Shown piece by piece: positions 47,601 through 49,711 of a DNA stretch of 54,144 nt. Below the pieces are notes generated by a model, which worked only from the letters and a program-made list of their open reading frames with translations, did no database searches and was not told where the DNA came from. This DNA comes from a bacterium. GTDB taxonomy: Bacteria > Acidobacteriota > Thermoanaerobaculia > Multivoradales > J023. Each line of letters starts with the position of its first letter. The first letter of the stretch is position 1. The stretch is taken from NCBI GenBank assembly GCA_024226315.1, contig JAAELT010000012.1:1-54144 (forward strand), read 5' to 3'. A program made the translations under genes and the position numbers.

Positions 47601-48264
47601 CCAGTCGCCCGATCGTGAGCCTTTCCTGGAGACCATCCCCGAGATGGCGGCAGCCTATCTGCGTGAAGTCCGTCAGAACCAGCCGCGGGGCCCATATTCG
47701 CTCGGCGGCTGGTCGCTGGGCGGTCTGGTGGCTTACGAGATGGCGCGCCAGCTTCAAGAGGCGGGGGAGGAGTCCGGACCCCTCGTGGTGCTCGATTGTG
47801 AAGCTCCGAGCCCCTTCGATCCGGCCGAGATCGAGAACGGCGTGAGCGCGTTCGCGCAAGACCTGGGGCTGCATCCGGGCGCGGCGGACCTGCCGGCGGT
47901 GCTCGAACAGGGGCGACGTGCCGGGGTCTTGACGGCGGAGATCGACCTCGAGCGGCTGCGCCACCTCTACCGGTTGTTCGAGAACAATCTGAACGCGATG
48001 AGCCGGTACCGGCCGCGGACCTGGGACGGCACGATCCTGCTCTTCCGGACGCGGGACGAACGAGCCGGCCTGGACGGCACTCTGGTTCTGGACGACAGCC
48101 TGGGTTGGGCGAAATGGGTTGGCGATGTTCGGGCCGAGACCGTACCGGGGAATCACTACTCGATGATGCGCGAGCCGCACGTCGCCCGGCTGGCCGAGGC
48201 GCTGCTACGCCGGATCAGACATTGGCGTAGGTCCCGGCCGGTGCCCAGCCCATCGGATTCTTGA
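23692..48264 (+). CDS. six-module non-ribosomal peptide synthetase with two N-methyltransferase and two epimerisation domains
   Basis: One 8190-residue open frame starts at GTG 23692 after AGGGGGG; an overlapping ATG at 23690 is followed at once by TGA. Domain order is A-PCP-E, C-A(NMT)-PCP-E, C-A-PCP, C-A-PCP, C-A-PCP, C-A(NMT)-PCP-TE. All six carrier proteins keep the phosphopantetheine serine (Ser592, 2591, 4153, 5230, 6320, 7880). All five C domains and both E domains keep HHxxxD. All A domains keep YTSGS(T/S)G and the A10 lysine. Both MT insertions carry LEIGCGTG. C2 and C3, after E domains, have the DCL-type YPLSPMQEGMLFH start; C4-C6 have the LCL-type SFAQER(L/M)WFL start. The thioesterase has Ser8008, Asp8035 and His8155. 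Predicted product: D-X1, D-NMe-X2, Pro, X4, Ser, NMe-X6, released as an acid or a cycle. It looks intact; no MbtH, PPTase or exporter is nearby. Confidence 0.97.
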   Translation: MTERVTGVGCDGAAAGAIGPFQRLFEARVAETPDALAIVDVSAAGGHFTYLELHRQAEALARGLRRRGIGPDSRVGLLLERSIDLIVAILGVLKAGGAYVPLDPANPGDRTAFILEDAHVEVLLGHARLLAAVPAARGLDVIRLDHGVIRHASLDGEIADSNRHPRRAEASPENAAYVIYTSGSTGQPKGVVIEHRSLVWYATAAIEHYGISPGDRVLQFSSIGFDISVEEIFPCLARGAALVLRSAAMAGSVEEFFRRCRQWSVTDLYLPTAFWHELAAAISLKPEMLAPMLRVVCFGGERVLPERISDWQRAISRLDSRRPPRLINSYGPTECTVVATLRELDTDGEDGGGLDRASTIGQEIGRTQGLVLDDRLRQVPAGEIGELCIGGAGVARGYLDRPAATAASFVPHPFGDRPGERLYRTGDRVRRRADGDLEFLGRFDLQVKVRGFRIEPEEIEAVLRGHEQVDAAAVVVARRPSMEGLLVAFVVPADRSAPPGSSAIRQFLRERLPEYMVPGGVATLAVLPRTPGGKIDRRALARRPAAPSPERPESADGPRTPTERALARIWAQVLRLDRLGVHENFFELGGDSILSLQIVARANQEGFSLTSKELFGHPTVAALARVAAATGKPEDPGPVAQQPVTGPVPLTPIQRWFFRDAALPEPWHFNQCMLVRFPPRANPGRLARAVGYLLQHHDALRARFVEVDGRWRQHLADVDGSIPFSRLDFSRLAEPDLGTAIEGATGQIQASLDLSTGPLLRAAYLDVGAPGALGRLFLAIHHLVIDGVSWRVLLTDLESAYRQLEASASVRLPAKTTSYKEWAEFLCAHAQSAVTRRELEFWLAMPAHRTPLPLDRPGGLNTRASTGQVSVSLDRASTRLLLRQVPATYRTQINDVLLAALTLAFAGWTGRRSLLIELESHGREEIIDGLDLSRTVGWFTSTFPVVLKVGEAADVGVALKAIKEQLRAVPRRGIGHYLLRYLGRDIEQRRRLRARPLPEVIFNYLGQLDSLFSGSSMFAPASEKVGPRWSLRGLRDYKLEIEGYVTGERLQINWYYSRNIHRRSTIERLADGFMDRLEDLIAHCLAPEAGGATPSDFPLAGLEARALDRLVGAARDVEDIYPLSPMQEGMLFHTLYAPDKAIYFEQSSWAVDGDLSAPAFREAWRRVVERHPVLRSGFFWQGLDRPLQLVRRRAELPWEEHDWRHLGAGEQAIRLRELLEADRRRGFELERPPLMRVTLVRLGEQAHRLIWSVHHLLLDGWSISLLFEETFALYDAFHHRERPVALPLPPPYRDYVAWLMRQDRTAARAFWTSCLAGFEAPTPLILARPVGDAGGDDQVYEQRESRLTAEDTVALQRFARRHRLTLNTLVQGAWAVLLARFSGQEDVVFGATFSARPETLPGSDSMIGLMVNTLPVRVAVSFEENLVRWLERLQERNVDLRQHQHSALVEVQAWSGAPRELPLFESILGFQNFPLESSLRERRGPIEISDLLYFSRTNYPLAMEVMPEDELWFRVTYAPGRFERSAVPRTLSHLETLLLGMVTSRRQPLACLPLLTSAERFQLLAEWSRAADDRVIEAHGAVSLHDLFELQVRRTPDARAVVIERAGQLEVASYLQLNRRANRLAHYLRDLGVDLETPVGVYLEPSIEAVVALLGILKAGGHYVPLDPTYPAERLAFMTDDSGVEIVVTARGPLELGPLPPAARPVLLDEEWPWIASRRPEDLPATDAESLAYVLYTSGSSGHPKGVCCGHAGVVGLLADFQRRRRIRAGDTCSWWTSLSFDVSVYEIFSCLTAGGTLLVVPEEMRGGEPELFEYLAVHETRSAYLPPFLLDGFDGWLAGGGRSDLERLLVGVEPIDEGLLESIRRRVPAVGIINGYGPTETAVCATLYSLPRLAVGQRRTPIGRPAADNQIYLLDESLRPVAAGAPGELCIAGVSLARGYLNRARLTAGSFGPDPFAPAPGGRLYRTGDLAVHLPDGVIRFLGRTDHQIKIRGNRVELGEIEAELDRHPALRRSSVMARGTPRASEIPGIEAKHLAARRLVAYVEPARRGPDAAESEWRTERVDWWRTLYDQLYGRRPVGGADPPVGDAAFDTVGWISSYTGEPIPATEMHEWLEATVERIRAELSLAGDAPTESGAGGGSVLEIGCGTGLVLFRVASGCSKYVATDFSPALLASLRREVEARGLSNVHLLERDADDFRGVGRGFDTVILNSVVQYFPDVDYLLKTLRGAVGATAPGGSIFIGDVRNLLLHEAFCASVELHRADTAVSVAELRQRIGRRRLREEELVLDPAFFVALARELPGIRDVRIWPKGGRVDNELTRFRYDVVLRLGVVECQQGVAADALGGRLERLDWRDQRLEPDGIREFLESRRPDALTLEWIANRRLAEDLLLVDLVSGQADTLASGRTAGELRQVTTESTPTGLDPGDLEELARETGYEIESSGAAGRPDGRFDATFRRPGRVVASPPQAAGRPAATPGRVIWSDFANDPLRSRKNRRLVERLREELGRRLPSYMVPESFVVLEELPLLPNGKVNRRALPHPEEGSAGAAGERFEPPRGSTERALARIWREVLGVTEIGARDSFYELGGDSIISIQIVSRANGMGLELSPRDIFEHPTIADLATVARRVRSRTPAGSRRKAEQGLVTGPVSLTPIQRWFFERDPPQPWHFNWTMLFEARERLDPAILEASLERLRRHHDALRLRFTGLASPRQFNAGLEGPTTFSRVDLSRLEGASVAPALAAAAEQAQVLDLAAGPMLRMVLFEQGDPDPEPRDRMLFVCHHLLVDEVSWRILFEDLESVYRRLQTGRQATLPSKTTSFKSWAESLSRYAATGRARGELGSWERMLGAASPSALRLPIDFTGGTNARRSVAEVTVALDAKHTRQLVRRVPAVYRTRIDDCLLTALLRTFAHWTSRPHLLVELEGHGREQIFDDVDLSRTVGWFTSTYPVLLKMPDLAADPGETLKAVKEQLRSISNHGLGYGVLRYLDPDPEMREFLDSLPRPELTFTYLGQIEAPLAGSSWLRPVAGFRDSSESREGSRDALLEIQAAVARGRLEIGWTYSRDCHRRSTIEALAGDFVAELEALIAHCLSVEAGGYTPSDFPLAGLDQESLDRLAAQAGGAIRDVYPLSPMQEGMLFHSRLAAGSTVYFEQTSWELGPGLDVALFRQAWQRLMERHAVLRTAFVWDDLPRPLQIVYDRVDLPWEVHDWRDWAATEATERSLEVRLRAFLRADRRQGFELTRAPLMRLSLLWLAEDRYRLVWSLHHLLTDGWSTPVLYEELFSIYGALTRGRPAELQRVRPYRDFVRWLMERDESESEAFWRRTLAGFPAPTTVAERPMGAPGAEAPPVSIDSEPEELSIRLSATATEELERFGRAGELTLATLAQGAWGLVLAAHCGAEDVVFGATFAGRPATLPGADTMVGLFVNTLPLRLRVDHREPLEAWLGRLQEVQLGVRQHEHSPLVDVQAWSDVPAPRPLFDHILVFENYPVRSQRQTMEASDRGSFSHTNYPLTVYVMPGGEPDAARPGRARLGLAASFDPGALDAAIAGRLLDRFRLLLTAMPSAAGSSLSDLPRLSAAERHQQLFEWNEPAPRAPALLELFERQVERTPDTVATQQITQGSFWSYRELQRRARRLARRLIALGVGPETVVALALEPCPELGLGLLAVLEAGGVAMPLDLRFPPERLGFMLADAAAAVVLTDSAGEWRIPRTDARVVRMGEDRSSKSTVVVPRPPDPDDLVYVVYTSGSTGQPKGVGMRHEAFGGLIDWQTRHPELATGRRTLQFAAIGFDVLFQEVFSTWCTGGALLWISPEVRRDPDELDRWIDRAAIERIFLPPVALQQVATVADRAGSRPLEIIAAGERLRLTEPVAEWLGRRRGSVVHNHYGPSETHVVTAHRLAEASGSSPPIGSPVGSSRVVLLDARLRPVPAGAAGELCVGGGSLARGYLRRPALTAERFVPDPFDGRGHRLYRTGDLARRLPNGDLDFLGRLDRQVKIRGFRVEPGEIEAVLERHPEVRQAVVLAAREVGAAEPAELSGSMRLVAHVVAAGGATSHPRAARELRAFVAARLPEYMVPAAFVFAEAMPLTASGKIDRWALVRRTLEAAEPIAVGPEAGAPRSSLEEILIEIWERLLGVRGIGVDDSFFELGGHSLLATQVVSRVRRTLGLELSLRSVFEQPTVAWLAAELDAALKSAKGPGRHGPESPGPSPRLERRDRDLPMSFAQERLWFLSQLEPESPAYHISTVFRIEGALDRGALERAAAEIVRRHETLRTTFSTRGARPRPIISHDAFPGLPRVDLSRLAASRGRAEARGLAHAAAERPFDLSRERPLRMLLVWLGRRRHLLIRIQHHIASDGWSESVFFGELSALYAAGVEGRPPPLPELPIQYADFALWQRRALRGEALAALRSYWRGKLAELTPLQLPIDRPRPARRGDRGASLAFELPADLSESLGRRSLEAGATLFMTLVAAFMALLARYSGQREVVLGTPVANRDRSEIEGLIGCFVNNLVLRADLSGSARFVESLRQVRETLLEALAHRDIPFEKLVEELTPERDLSVAPLFQVVFALQNTPRAALELPGLSTRPVKQATHRARLDLEVYLEEIEGVLHGEVVYNTDLFHATTIARLSAHYARLLQGVVTEPGRRLADLEILSDAERHQLLSSWNPSPGGGAEPPRVHELFEARVARAPDAPAVVFETAEGRTGATHLTYLELNRRADVLAGELRRLGVGPEVVVGLCVERSAEMIIATLAVWKAGGAYLPLDPAYPRRRLRWMLEDAGVAILLTRPWLRELFPKHPGLEVISRIWRESPRAAPAEQTREDASDLGADHLAYVIYTSGSTGRPKGVLNHHRGLSRMRQAQVAALGVGSEDRILQFASPSFDGSIFEIAMALTTGAALVLAPRDTLASPEDLERLMTATGVTIVALPPSMLAVLAPRLASLRLLLSAGEACSAELVRRWAGPRTLVNSYGPSEAAVCATMTVCDPVSESPPSIGRPNAGTRVHLLDGAGRPVPVGVTGELAIGGEGVARGYLARPGRTAERFVPDPFARRAGGRLYRTGDLGRWRVDGEIDFLGRIDHQVKIRGFRVELGEIEAVLGRHSAVAEAVVVCSPEAPRLTAFVVPIRGHDEAAASGPIAGELRAHLAESLPEYMLPAAFVALHALPLTPNGKIDRLELLRLATAELGRPDLLSTHVRPRTPVEEMLTAIWVRVLGVEGIGIRDNFFELGGHSLLATRVVSMIRRTFARELPLRSLFEKPTVAELAAELEEARAAPAGRVPRRTPGQRALPRDAGPLSFAQERMWFLDRLEPDSAAYHMPALFLLQGVADPVALAVSLRDIERRHETLRTTFPSVDGRPRQVVRPPATSCLAVIDLEGLPPGARRRVALQIARREATRPFDLARGPVWRVVLLRVGAREHLLLVNLHHIVSDGWSQAVFYRELAILYRAFAAGAPSPLEEPPIQYADFAVWQREQLAGEVLETQLDYWRDQLEGLPRLRLATDRPRPSVQTYPAAHRSLTLGAGATRSLRELGFAEGASLYMTALATWMILLHRHTGQTDLVVGSPIANRNREEIEELIGFFVNMLVMRCDLSGGAGEASPRFVDLLGQVRQRSFGAYAHQEVPFEKLVDELAPRRDMSRHPLFQITFGLQNAPDFAPELSGLELSPVDLGRHAARFDLEVNLWQQGSELHGAVVYNTDLFDGTTIQRLSRHFQTLLRSVASGPERRLADLAHLSREERHQLLVEWNATAVAEAGRPLLHRLFEAQAGRTPERVAVVLDTDSGGPEAGPRAMTYRQLDRRADRLAGRLRKLGVGPEELVGIFAERSLELVVGLLGILKAGGAYLPLDPSYPRDRLAFMIKDSGVSLLLGRDPVGSLPSETLARSISFDAGDDSAARSGRGYGSRPEPDGPAYVIYTSGSTGRPKGVINSHRAIVNRLLWMQATYRLDGSDRVAQKTPLSFDVSVWEVFLPLAVGARLVLARPDGHRDAAYLTDLFARQGITTAHFVPSLLQVIVEQPDLARCDALRRVIASGEALPQPLQERFFRRSRAALHNLYGPTEAAVDVTAWACRRDDPAPVVPIGRPVAGTRIHLLDRRLQPTAIGGPGELHIAGVQLARGYLGRPELTAESFIPDPFGGPGERLYRTGDLARRLPDGAVDYLRRIDQQVKVRGFRIELGEIEAVLEAHPGVREAVVIPTATAAPAGQSPALDDSLVAYLVARGKNEGGIDGVSAELRDRARRSLPEFMVPTFLVWLDALPLTPSGKVDRAALRSRPKPEPRRGDPGASPVAARNPTEEILAGIWSRVLGLEKIGVDDNFFELGGHSLLATRVASRLRRVFGVELPLRALFEQPTVARLAEHLEAARRAAAALGNTQGVPWRLPRGEDTPLSFAQERLWFLHRLEPASSAYNMAEAWRLSGDLDAGALEASLREIVRRHESLRTTYPSRDGRPYPATAPARSLRLLQVDLAGLPEAFEEALCVARRAAERPFDLTRGPLLRPIVLRFDAREHVLFLGVHHIASDGWSQGVLSKELTALYAAFSRRRPSPLPELPVRYADFASWQRRWLAGEVLETQLAYWRRQLAGLPQLRLPTDRPRPPLQTYRAASRSLALAPDLSSSLEELSLDAGTSLYMTLLAAYMVLLHRVTGQTDVVVGSPIANRNRQEIEGLIGFFVNMLVMRGDLSRDPGGGELDFAALLERIREVALDAYAHQDLPFEKLVEELDPERDMSQNPLFQVTLALQNVPDRGLELPGLEVSPLALETEDVRFDLELYLWPGECLELALVYNVDLFDRATIARLAAHFENLLAAIATDPRRPLSTVPVLTRGERHQLQVEWSGDRHEVGGELAHELIERWVERIPEAPAVVSEAPASPRDFGSPHHRIGHHRLSYRDLDTRANQLARHLLALGVGGSRRVGIYLERSTEAVIAVLGVLKAGAAYVPMDAAYGRQRLRFQLRDSGAEILVTRRRLLEDLPVHLRPESARLVCLDGDWREISRRRRDKPDVERGSASTLAYIAYTSGSTGTPKGVMVTHRGLVNAWGSWHRCYALSPRDRHLQMASLSFDVFSGDLMRALGSGGALVLCPREVLLASAELYDLMVRQSVTCAEFVPVVATALARYLERSGAGPNTRPLRFMRLLVVGSDLWTLGELRSLAALAGPSTRVINSYGLTEASIDSSFFELDSEESTTRALAGDRSVPVGRAFANTRAIVLGQGLEPVGVGVPGELHLAGVGLARGYRGRPGLTAEKWIPDPFVGAGRRLYKTGDLARCLPDGNLELLGRVDQQVKIRGFRIEPGEIEAVLAEHAAVESAAVVAALAGSETDVADGAGPAVDDGAGPSDGLDRLVAFVVRGMDSDVDLERAWQTERVAQWREVYETYRDDGATRDGEFDIEGWNSSYTERPIPPAEMREWVDRTVDRILSLAPSEGPFSVLEIGCGTGLLAFRVAPRCERYRGTDFSTVVLESLRHALQDRGLPQVQVLHAEADESVGDPGDFDTVVLNSVAQYFPSMSYLIEVLDRAVAAVRPGGSVFLGDLRSLPLHEAYCVSVELHRADDDSSLGEVAQRSRRRLLGEEELLLDPDFFLALKRRLPRIRAVQVLPKLGRHHNELTRFRYDVILRLDSAAGVSEAETRDGGPPVALSGATWLDWRQAILDFEEVLDYLERRRPDALIVTSIPNPRLALEQALLELLREANSSVTVGEARQTLAGRPVEGVEPDDLEGLGKELGYSLELSWANSGSDGRFDALFRRYPGKGSAALNPPLGSLALLRDEVSAARPWSAYGNDPLSDRATRHLIPLLRGAVRERLPGYMMPSAFVLLDSLPLLPSGKVDRGALRAVAANPERVRSVLESGSAEPLTPLEHAVAEIFGDLLATERVTAQDSFFDLGGHSLLAVRLVARLEQRFDLTLPLAVLFRDATVAGLARVIAERQPVEPSSCLVEIRAASADVRPFFWVHPVGGHVLCYAELCRHLGSGRSWYGLQSPDREPFLETIPEMAAAYLREVRQNQPRGPYSLGGWSLGGLVAYEMARQLQEAGEESGPLVVLDCEAPSPFDPAEIENGVSAFAQDLGLHPGAADLPAVLEQGRRAGVLTAEIDLERLRHLYRLFENNLNAMSRYRPRTWDGTILLFRTRDERAGLDGTLVLDDSLGWAKWVGDVRAETVPGNHYSMMREPHVARLAEALLRRIRHWRRSRPVPSPSDS
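23743..27006 (+). other. NRPS module 1: A-PCP-E (initiation, D-configured residue)
   Basis: The protein begins directly with an A domain (about 18-545), so there is no starter C domain and no lipidation is expected. Pocket residues read by alignment to GrsA are D226, I227, E230, then Y, V, F, S, V, V, K534 (DIEYVFSVVK). I cannot match this to a known substrate. The PCP is LGGDSI (Ser592). The E domain (about 640-1105) has PIQRWFF, HHLVIDGVSW (781-790), SHGRE instead of the usual GHGRE, RTVGWFTSTFP and FNYLGQ. The catalytic residues are retained, so it should be active. Confidence 0.85.
27034..33021 (+). other. NRPS module 2: C-A(NMT)-PCP-E (D-N-methyl residue)
   Basis: The C domain (about 1115-1550, HHLLLDGW at 1254) is DCL type. 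The A domain begins near 1584, with pocket D1782, V1783, Y1786, then Y, L, G, G, V, C, K2533 (DVYYLGGVCK, unassigned). An N-methyltransferase of ~420 residues (about 2044-2465) is inserted after motif A8; its SAM motif is VLEIGCGTG (2143-2151). The PCP serine is 2591. The E domain (about 2640-3105) is complete: CHHLLVDEVSW, GHGRE, RTVGWFTSTYP, FTYLGQ. A module that both N-methylates and epimerises its residue is uncommon. Confidence 0.85.
33049..36246 (+). other. NRPS module 3: C-A-PCP (predicted L-proline)
   Basis: The C domain is DCL type (YPLSPMQEGMLFH near 3128; HHLLTDGW at 3266). The A-domain pocket is D3792, V3793, Q3796, then F, I, A, H, V, V, K4093, giving DVQFIAHVVK. This is the recognised proline code or very close to it. 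The PCP serine is 4153. Proline after a D-N-methyl residue would favour a turn and cis-amide geometry, which helps macrocyclisation (inference). Confidence 0.85.
36334..39486 (+). other. NRPS module 4: C-A-PCP (substrate uncertain, possibly aromatic)
   Basis: The C domain is LCL type (SFAQERLWFL; QHHIASDGW near 4351). The A pocket is D4883, G4884, F4887, then A, L, A, S, V, C, K5170 (DGFALASVCK). The A-x-VCK ending recalls GrsA-like aromatic pockets (DAWTIAAVCK), but the match is partial and the call is weak. The PCP serine is 5230. Confidence 0.75.
39559..42741 (+). other. NRPS module 5: C-A-PCP (predicted L-serine)
   Basis: The LCL-type C domain has HHIVSDGW at 5424. The A pocket is D5958, V5959, W5962, then H, I, S, L, V, D, K6260 (DVWHISLVDK), which differs from the EntF serine code DVWHFSLVDK at one position. 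The PCP serine is 6320. The incorporated serine hydroxyl could be the nucleophile for lactone formation or remain free; the sequence does not decide. Confidence 0.85.
42829..47436 (+). other. NRPS module 6: C-A(NMT)-PCP (N-methylated, Orn-like pocket)
   Basis: The LCL-type C domain has HHIASDGW at 6512. The A pocket is D7057, V7058, G7061, then E, L, V, S, I, D, K7819 (DVGELVSIDK), nearest to the ornithine code DVGEIGSIDK with two differences. A second ~400-residue NMT insertion (about 7350-7745, LEIGCGTG at 7424) follows motif A8. Just before it the linker carries two copies of a 16-bp DNA repeat (45642 and 45666), a small in-frame duplication. The PCP serine is 7880. Confidence 0.8.
47479..48216 (+). 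other. NRPS C-terminal type I thioesterase
   Basis: This alpha/beta hydrolase (about 7930-8175) has an oxyanion region FFWVHPVGGH, nucleophile Ser8008 in GGWSLGG, Asp8035 in VVLDCE and His8155 in GNHYSMM. It releases the peptidyl chain by hydrolysis or macrocyclisation. The last ~50 bp of the coding frame overlap the convergent XRE-ImmA gene. Confidence 0.88.
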
Positions 48265-49336
48265 GGTTGTCGAAGTCCTTCGGGCCGATCCAGCCCAGGT
48301 GCTGCAGGCGGGTGACGACGATGCCGGCGGCAATGCCGAGCTCGCCGGCGGAGTCACGGATCGCCCGAGCCGTCAGCTTCTTGTCCTCGTTCAGGTTCCA
48401 GAGCTCTTCGAGGGCCGAGAAGGGGATCAGGAAGTTGGCGGCGAAGTGGTCGGCCTCGACCTCCTCGAGCACGTCGTCGCGCGTCGGCTTGCCGTCGAAA
48501 TGGCCTTCGACGAACACCATCTTGCGGCCGTGCAGCAGGATGTGGGCGGCCTCGTGAAAGAACGTGAACCACATGTCGGCGTCGGTGCGGTGGAGCATGC
48601 TGAGCTGGATCAGCGCCTTGCGCGGTGAGAGCCAGCGTGAGGCGCCGGCCACTCTCACCCCCGGCAGCTCGCGGGCGAAGGCCAGGGCCACGCCGGACCC
48701 GATCGACAGCTCGATCATGCCGTCCTGCCAGTCGGCAGGTTGCTCGCGGGTGAGGCCCCGGATCTTCTCGAGCGCTCGCTGGAACTCCTTGCGGTCGTAG
48801 TCCGCGGTGTCCATCTCGTGGGCCTGCTTCTCGCCGGCCCGCAACCAGGCCGCGAGCGCTCCCGGATCGCTCTCGAGGCCCGTGGGTGAGCGGCGGATGC
48901 CCCTCTGGGGCGCCAGGTAGACGGCGCCCCACTCGGTGGGGGTGGCGACGCCGAACCAGCGGAGCAGCCGCTTGGCCTGGTCGAGCGGATTGGGATAGTG
49001 CTCGATCCACTTGGCGTCGATCATGGCGCGAATCGGCATCTCGTCGAGCCAGTCGAGCTGCTGCCCGAGATCCTGCGTGTAGTGCTGGCGGATCCCGTGG
49101 TCCTGGTATTCGACCTCGAGCCGGTTCCAATCCGCCGCTGGAACGCCGAGGACCATCTCGAGCTGATAGGCGGTCTCCGGGGCGATGTGGGCCTTGCCCT
49201 TGATGATCTCGTTGATCAACTTCCGCGATCGCCCCATGCGGGCGCACAGCTCCGCCTGAGACATCTGGTGCTCCTCGAGAGTCTCGAGCAGGGCTTCTCC
49301 CGGCCGCCGTGGGGTTTTCGAGGCTCGTGGGGACAT
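48215..49336 (-). CDS. XRE-family HTH fused to ImmA/IrrE-type metallopeptidase (HigA-like regulator)
   Basis: ATG 49336 is chosen because AGGAGGAA lies just upstream; the longer open frame crosses the promoter and leader. The 373-residue product has an XRE helix-turn-helix (about 17-65: MSQAELCARMGRSRKLINEIIKG, with the HigA-like KAHIAPETAYQLE). A C-terminal ImmA/IrrE peptidase domain has HEAAHILLH (261-269) and a downstream EVEADHFAANFL that supplies the third ligand. Such fusions are self-contained regulators in which the peptidase half responds to a signal and controls the DNA-binding half. No HigB-like toxin is adjacent. A good promoter lies upstream, back to back with that of the divergent gene. 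The 3' end overlaps the synthetase by 50 bp. Confidence 0.9.
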   Translation of the reverse strand: MSPRASKTPRRPGEALLETLEEHQMSQAELCARMGRSRKLINEIIKGKAHIAPETAYQLEMVLGVPAADWNRLEVEYQDHGIRQHYTQDLGQQLDWLDEMPIRAMIDAKWIEHYPNPLDQAKRLLRWFGVATPTEWGAVYLAPQRGIRRSPTGLESDPGALAAWLRAGEKQAHEMDTADYDRKEFQRALEKIRGLTREQPADWQDGMIELSIGSGVALAFARELPGVRVAGASRWLSPRKALIQLSMLHRTDADMWFTFFHEAAHILLHGRKMVFVEGHFDGKPTRDDVLEEVEADHFAANFLIPFSALEELWNLNEDKKLTARAIRDSAGELGIAAGIVVTRLQHLGWIGPKDFDNLKNPMGWAPAGTYANV

Positions 49337-49414
49337 GGTTTCCTCCTGGCTTTCGTGCGACGCCGCGTCGTGCCGCGAGTCCGGTGATCGGTGGCGTACC
49401 CGCCTGTGAGCCTC

Positions 49415-49443
49415 AGTATAGGGCGTCTCCCCGAAAGATTCAA
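49415..49443 (-). promoter_or_regulatory. sigma-70-type promoter of the XRE-ImmA gene
   Basis: On the minus strand TTGAAT (49438-49443) and TATACT (49415-49420) are separated by 17 bp, with transcription expected to start near 49408, about 70 nt before the ATG. It sits back to back with the plus-strand promoter, with an A/T tract between the two. Confidence 0.75.
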
Positions 49444-49463
49444 GAAAAAAATTTCGATCTAGG

Positions 49464-49491
49464 TTGACAAGGCTGATCTCATGTGTACAAT
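49464..49491 (+). promoter_or_regulatory. strong sigma-70-type promoter of the coiled-coil gene
   Basis: TTGACA (49464-49469) and TACAAT (49486-49491) are separated by 16 bp, with a start expected near 49498. This gives a ~215-nt leader before ATG 49712. The -35 boxes of the two divergent promoters are only 20 bp apart, so one bound protein, probably the XRE-ImmA product, could control both. Confidence 0.8.
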
Positions 49492-49502
49492 AGATTCCGT
49501 TA

Positions 49503-49711
49503 CACGGGGAGAGCGACCTGTCGAGCACGGATCCTCTCCCGGAAAAACACCACAGACACGAGGAAAGGAGGTGATCGCGATCAGCAGTCGAAAGCGCAAC
49601 GGCAGAAAAACGAAAGGCGCCGTCGGATCGACGGCGCCCTGCTGGGGACGCGGGGTAAGGGCCCGCGTTCCCGGTCGGTCAGAAACCAACCTGTAACACA
49701 AGGAGTATAGC
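49503..49711 (+). promoter_or_regulatory. structured 5' leader with three hairpins
   Basis: Three stems are visible: GGGAGAG/CTCTCCC (around 49506-49541), GGCGCCGTCG/CGACGGCGCC with a GAT loop (49616-49638, perfect 10 bp), and GGGGACGCGGG/CCCGCGTTCCC (around 49645-49675, one wobble). Between the first two is AAAGGAGGTGATC, a near-perfect complement of the 16S rRNA 3' end. The combination suggests post-transcriptional control, but I do not recognise a known riboswitch. Confidence 0.5.
49571..49696 (+). CDS. possible 41-residue basic leader peptide
   Basis: A GTG at 49571, overlapping the AAAGGAGGTGATC sequence, opens a frame MIAISSRKRNGRKTKGAVGS... that ends at TAA 49694-49696, fifteen bases before ATG 49712. 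It is rich in Arg/Lys. A start at a near-cognate ATC (49580) in the same frame would have better spacing. It could be a leader peptide coupling translation to the next gene, or chance. Low confidence. Confidence 0.3.
   Translation: MIAISSRKRNGRKTKGAVGSTAPCWGRGVRARVPGRSETNL

Noticed and set aside
49337..49528. Longer N-terminus for the XRE-ImmA protein
   Set aside because: The extension would run through the promoter and A-tract; ATG 49336 has an AGGAGG site and opens directly before the HTH.
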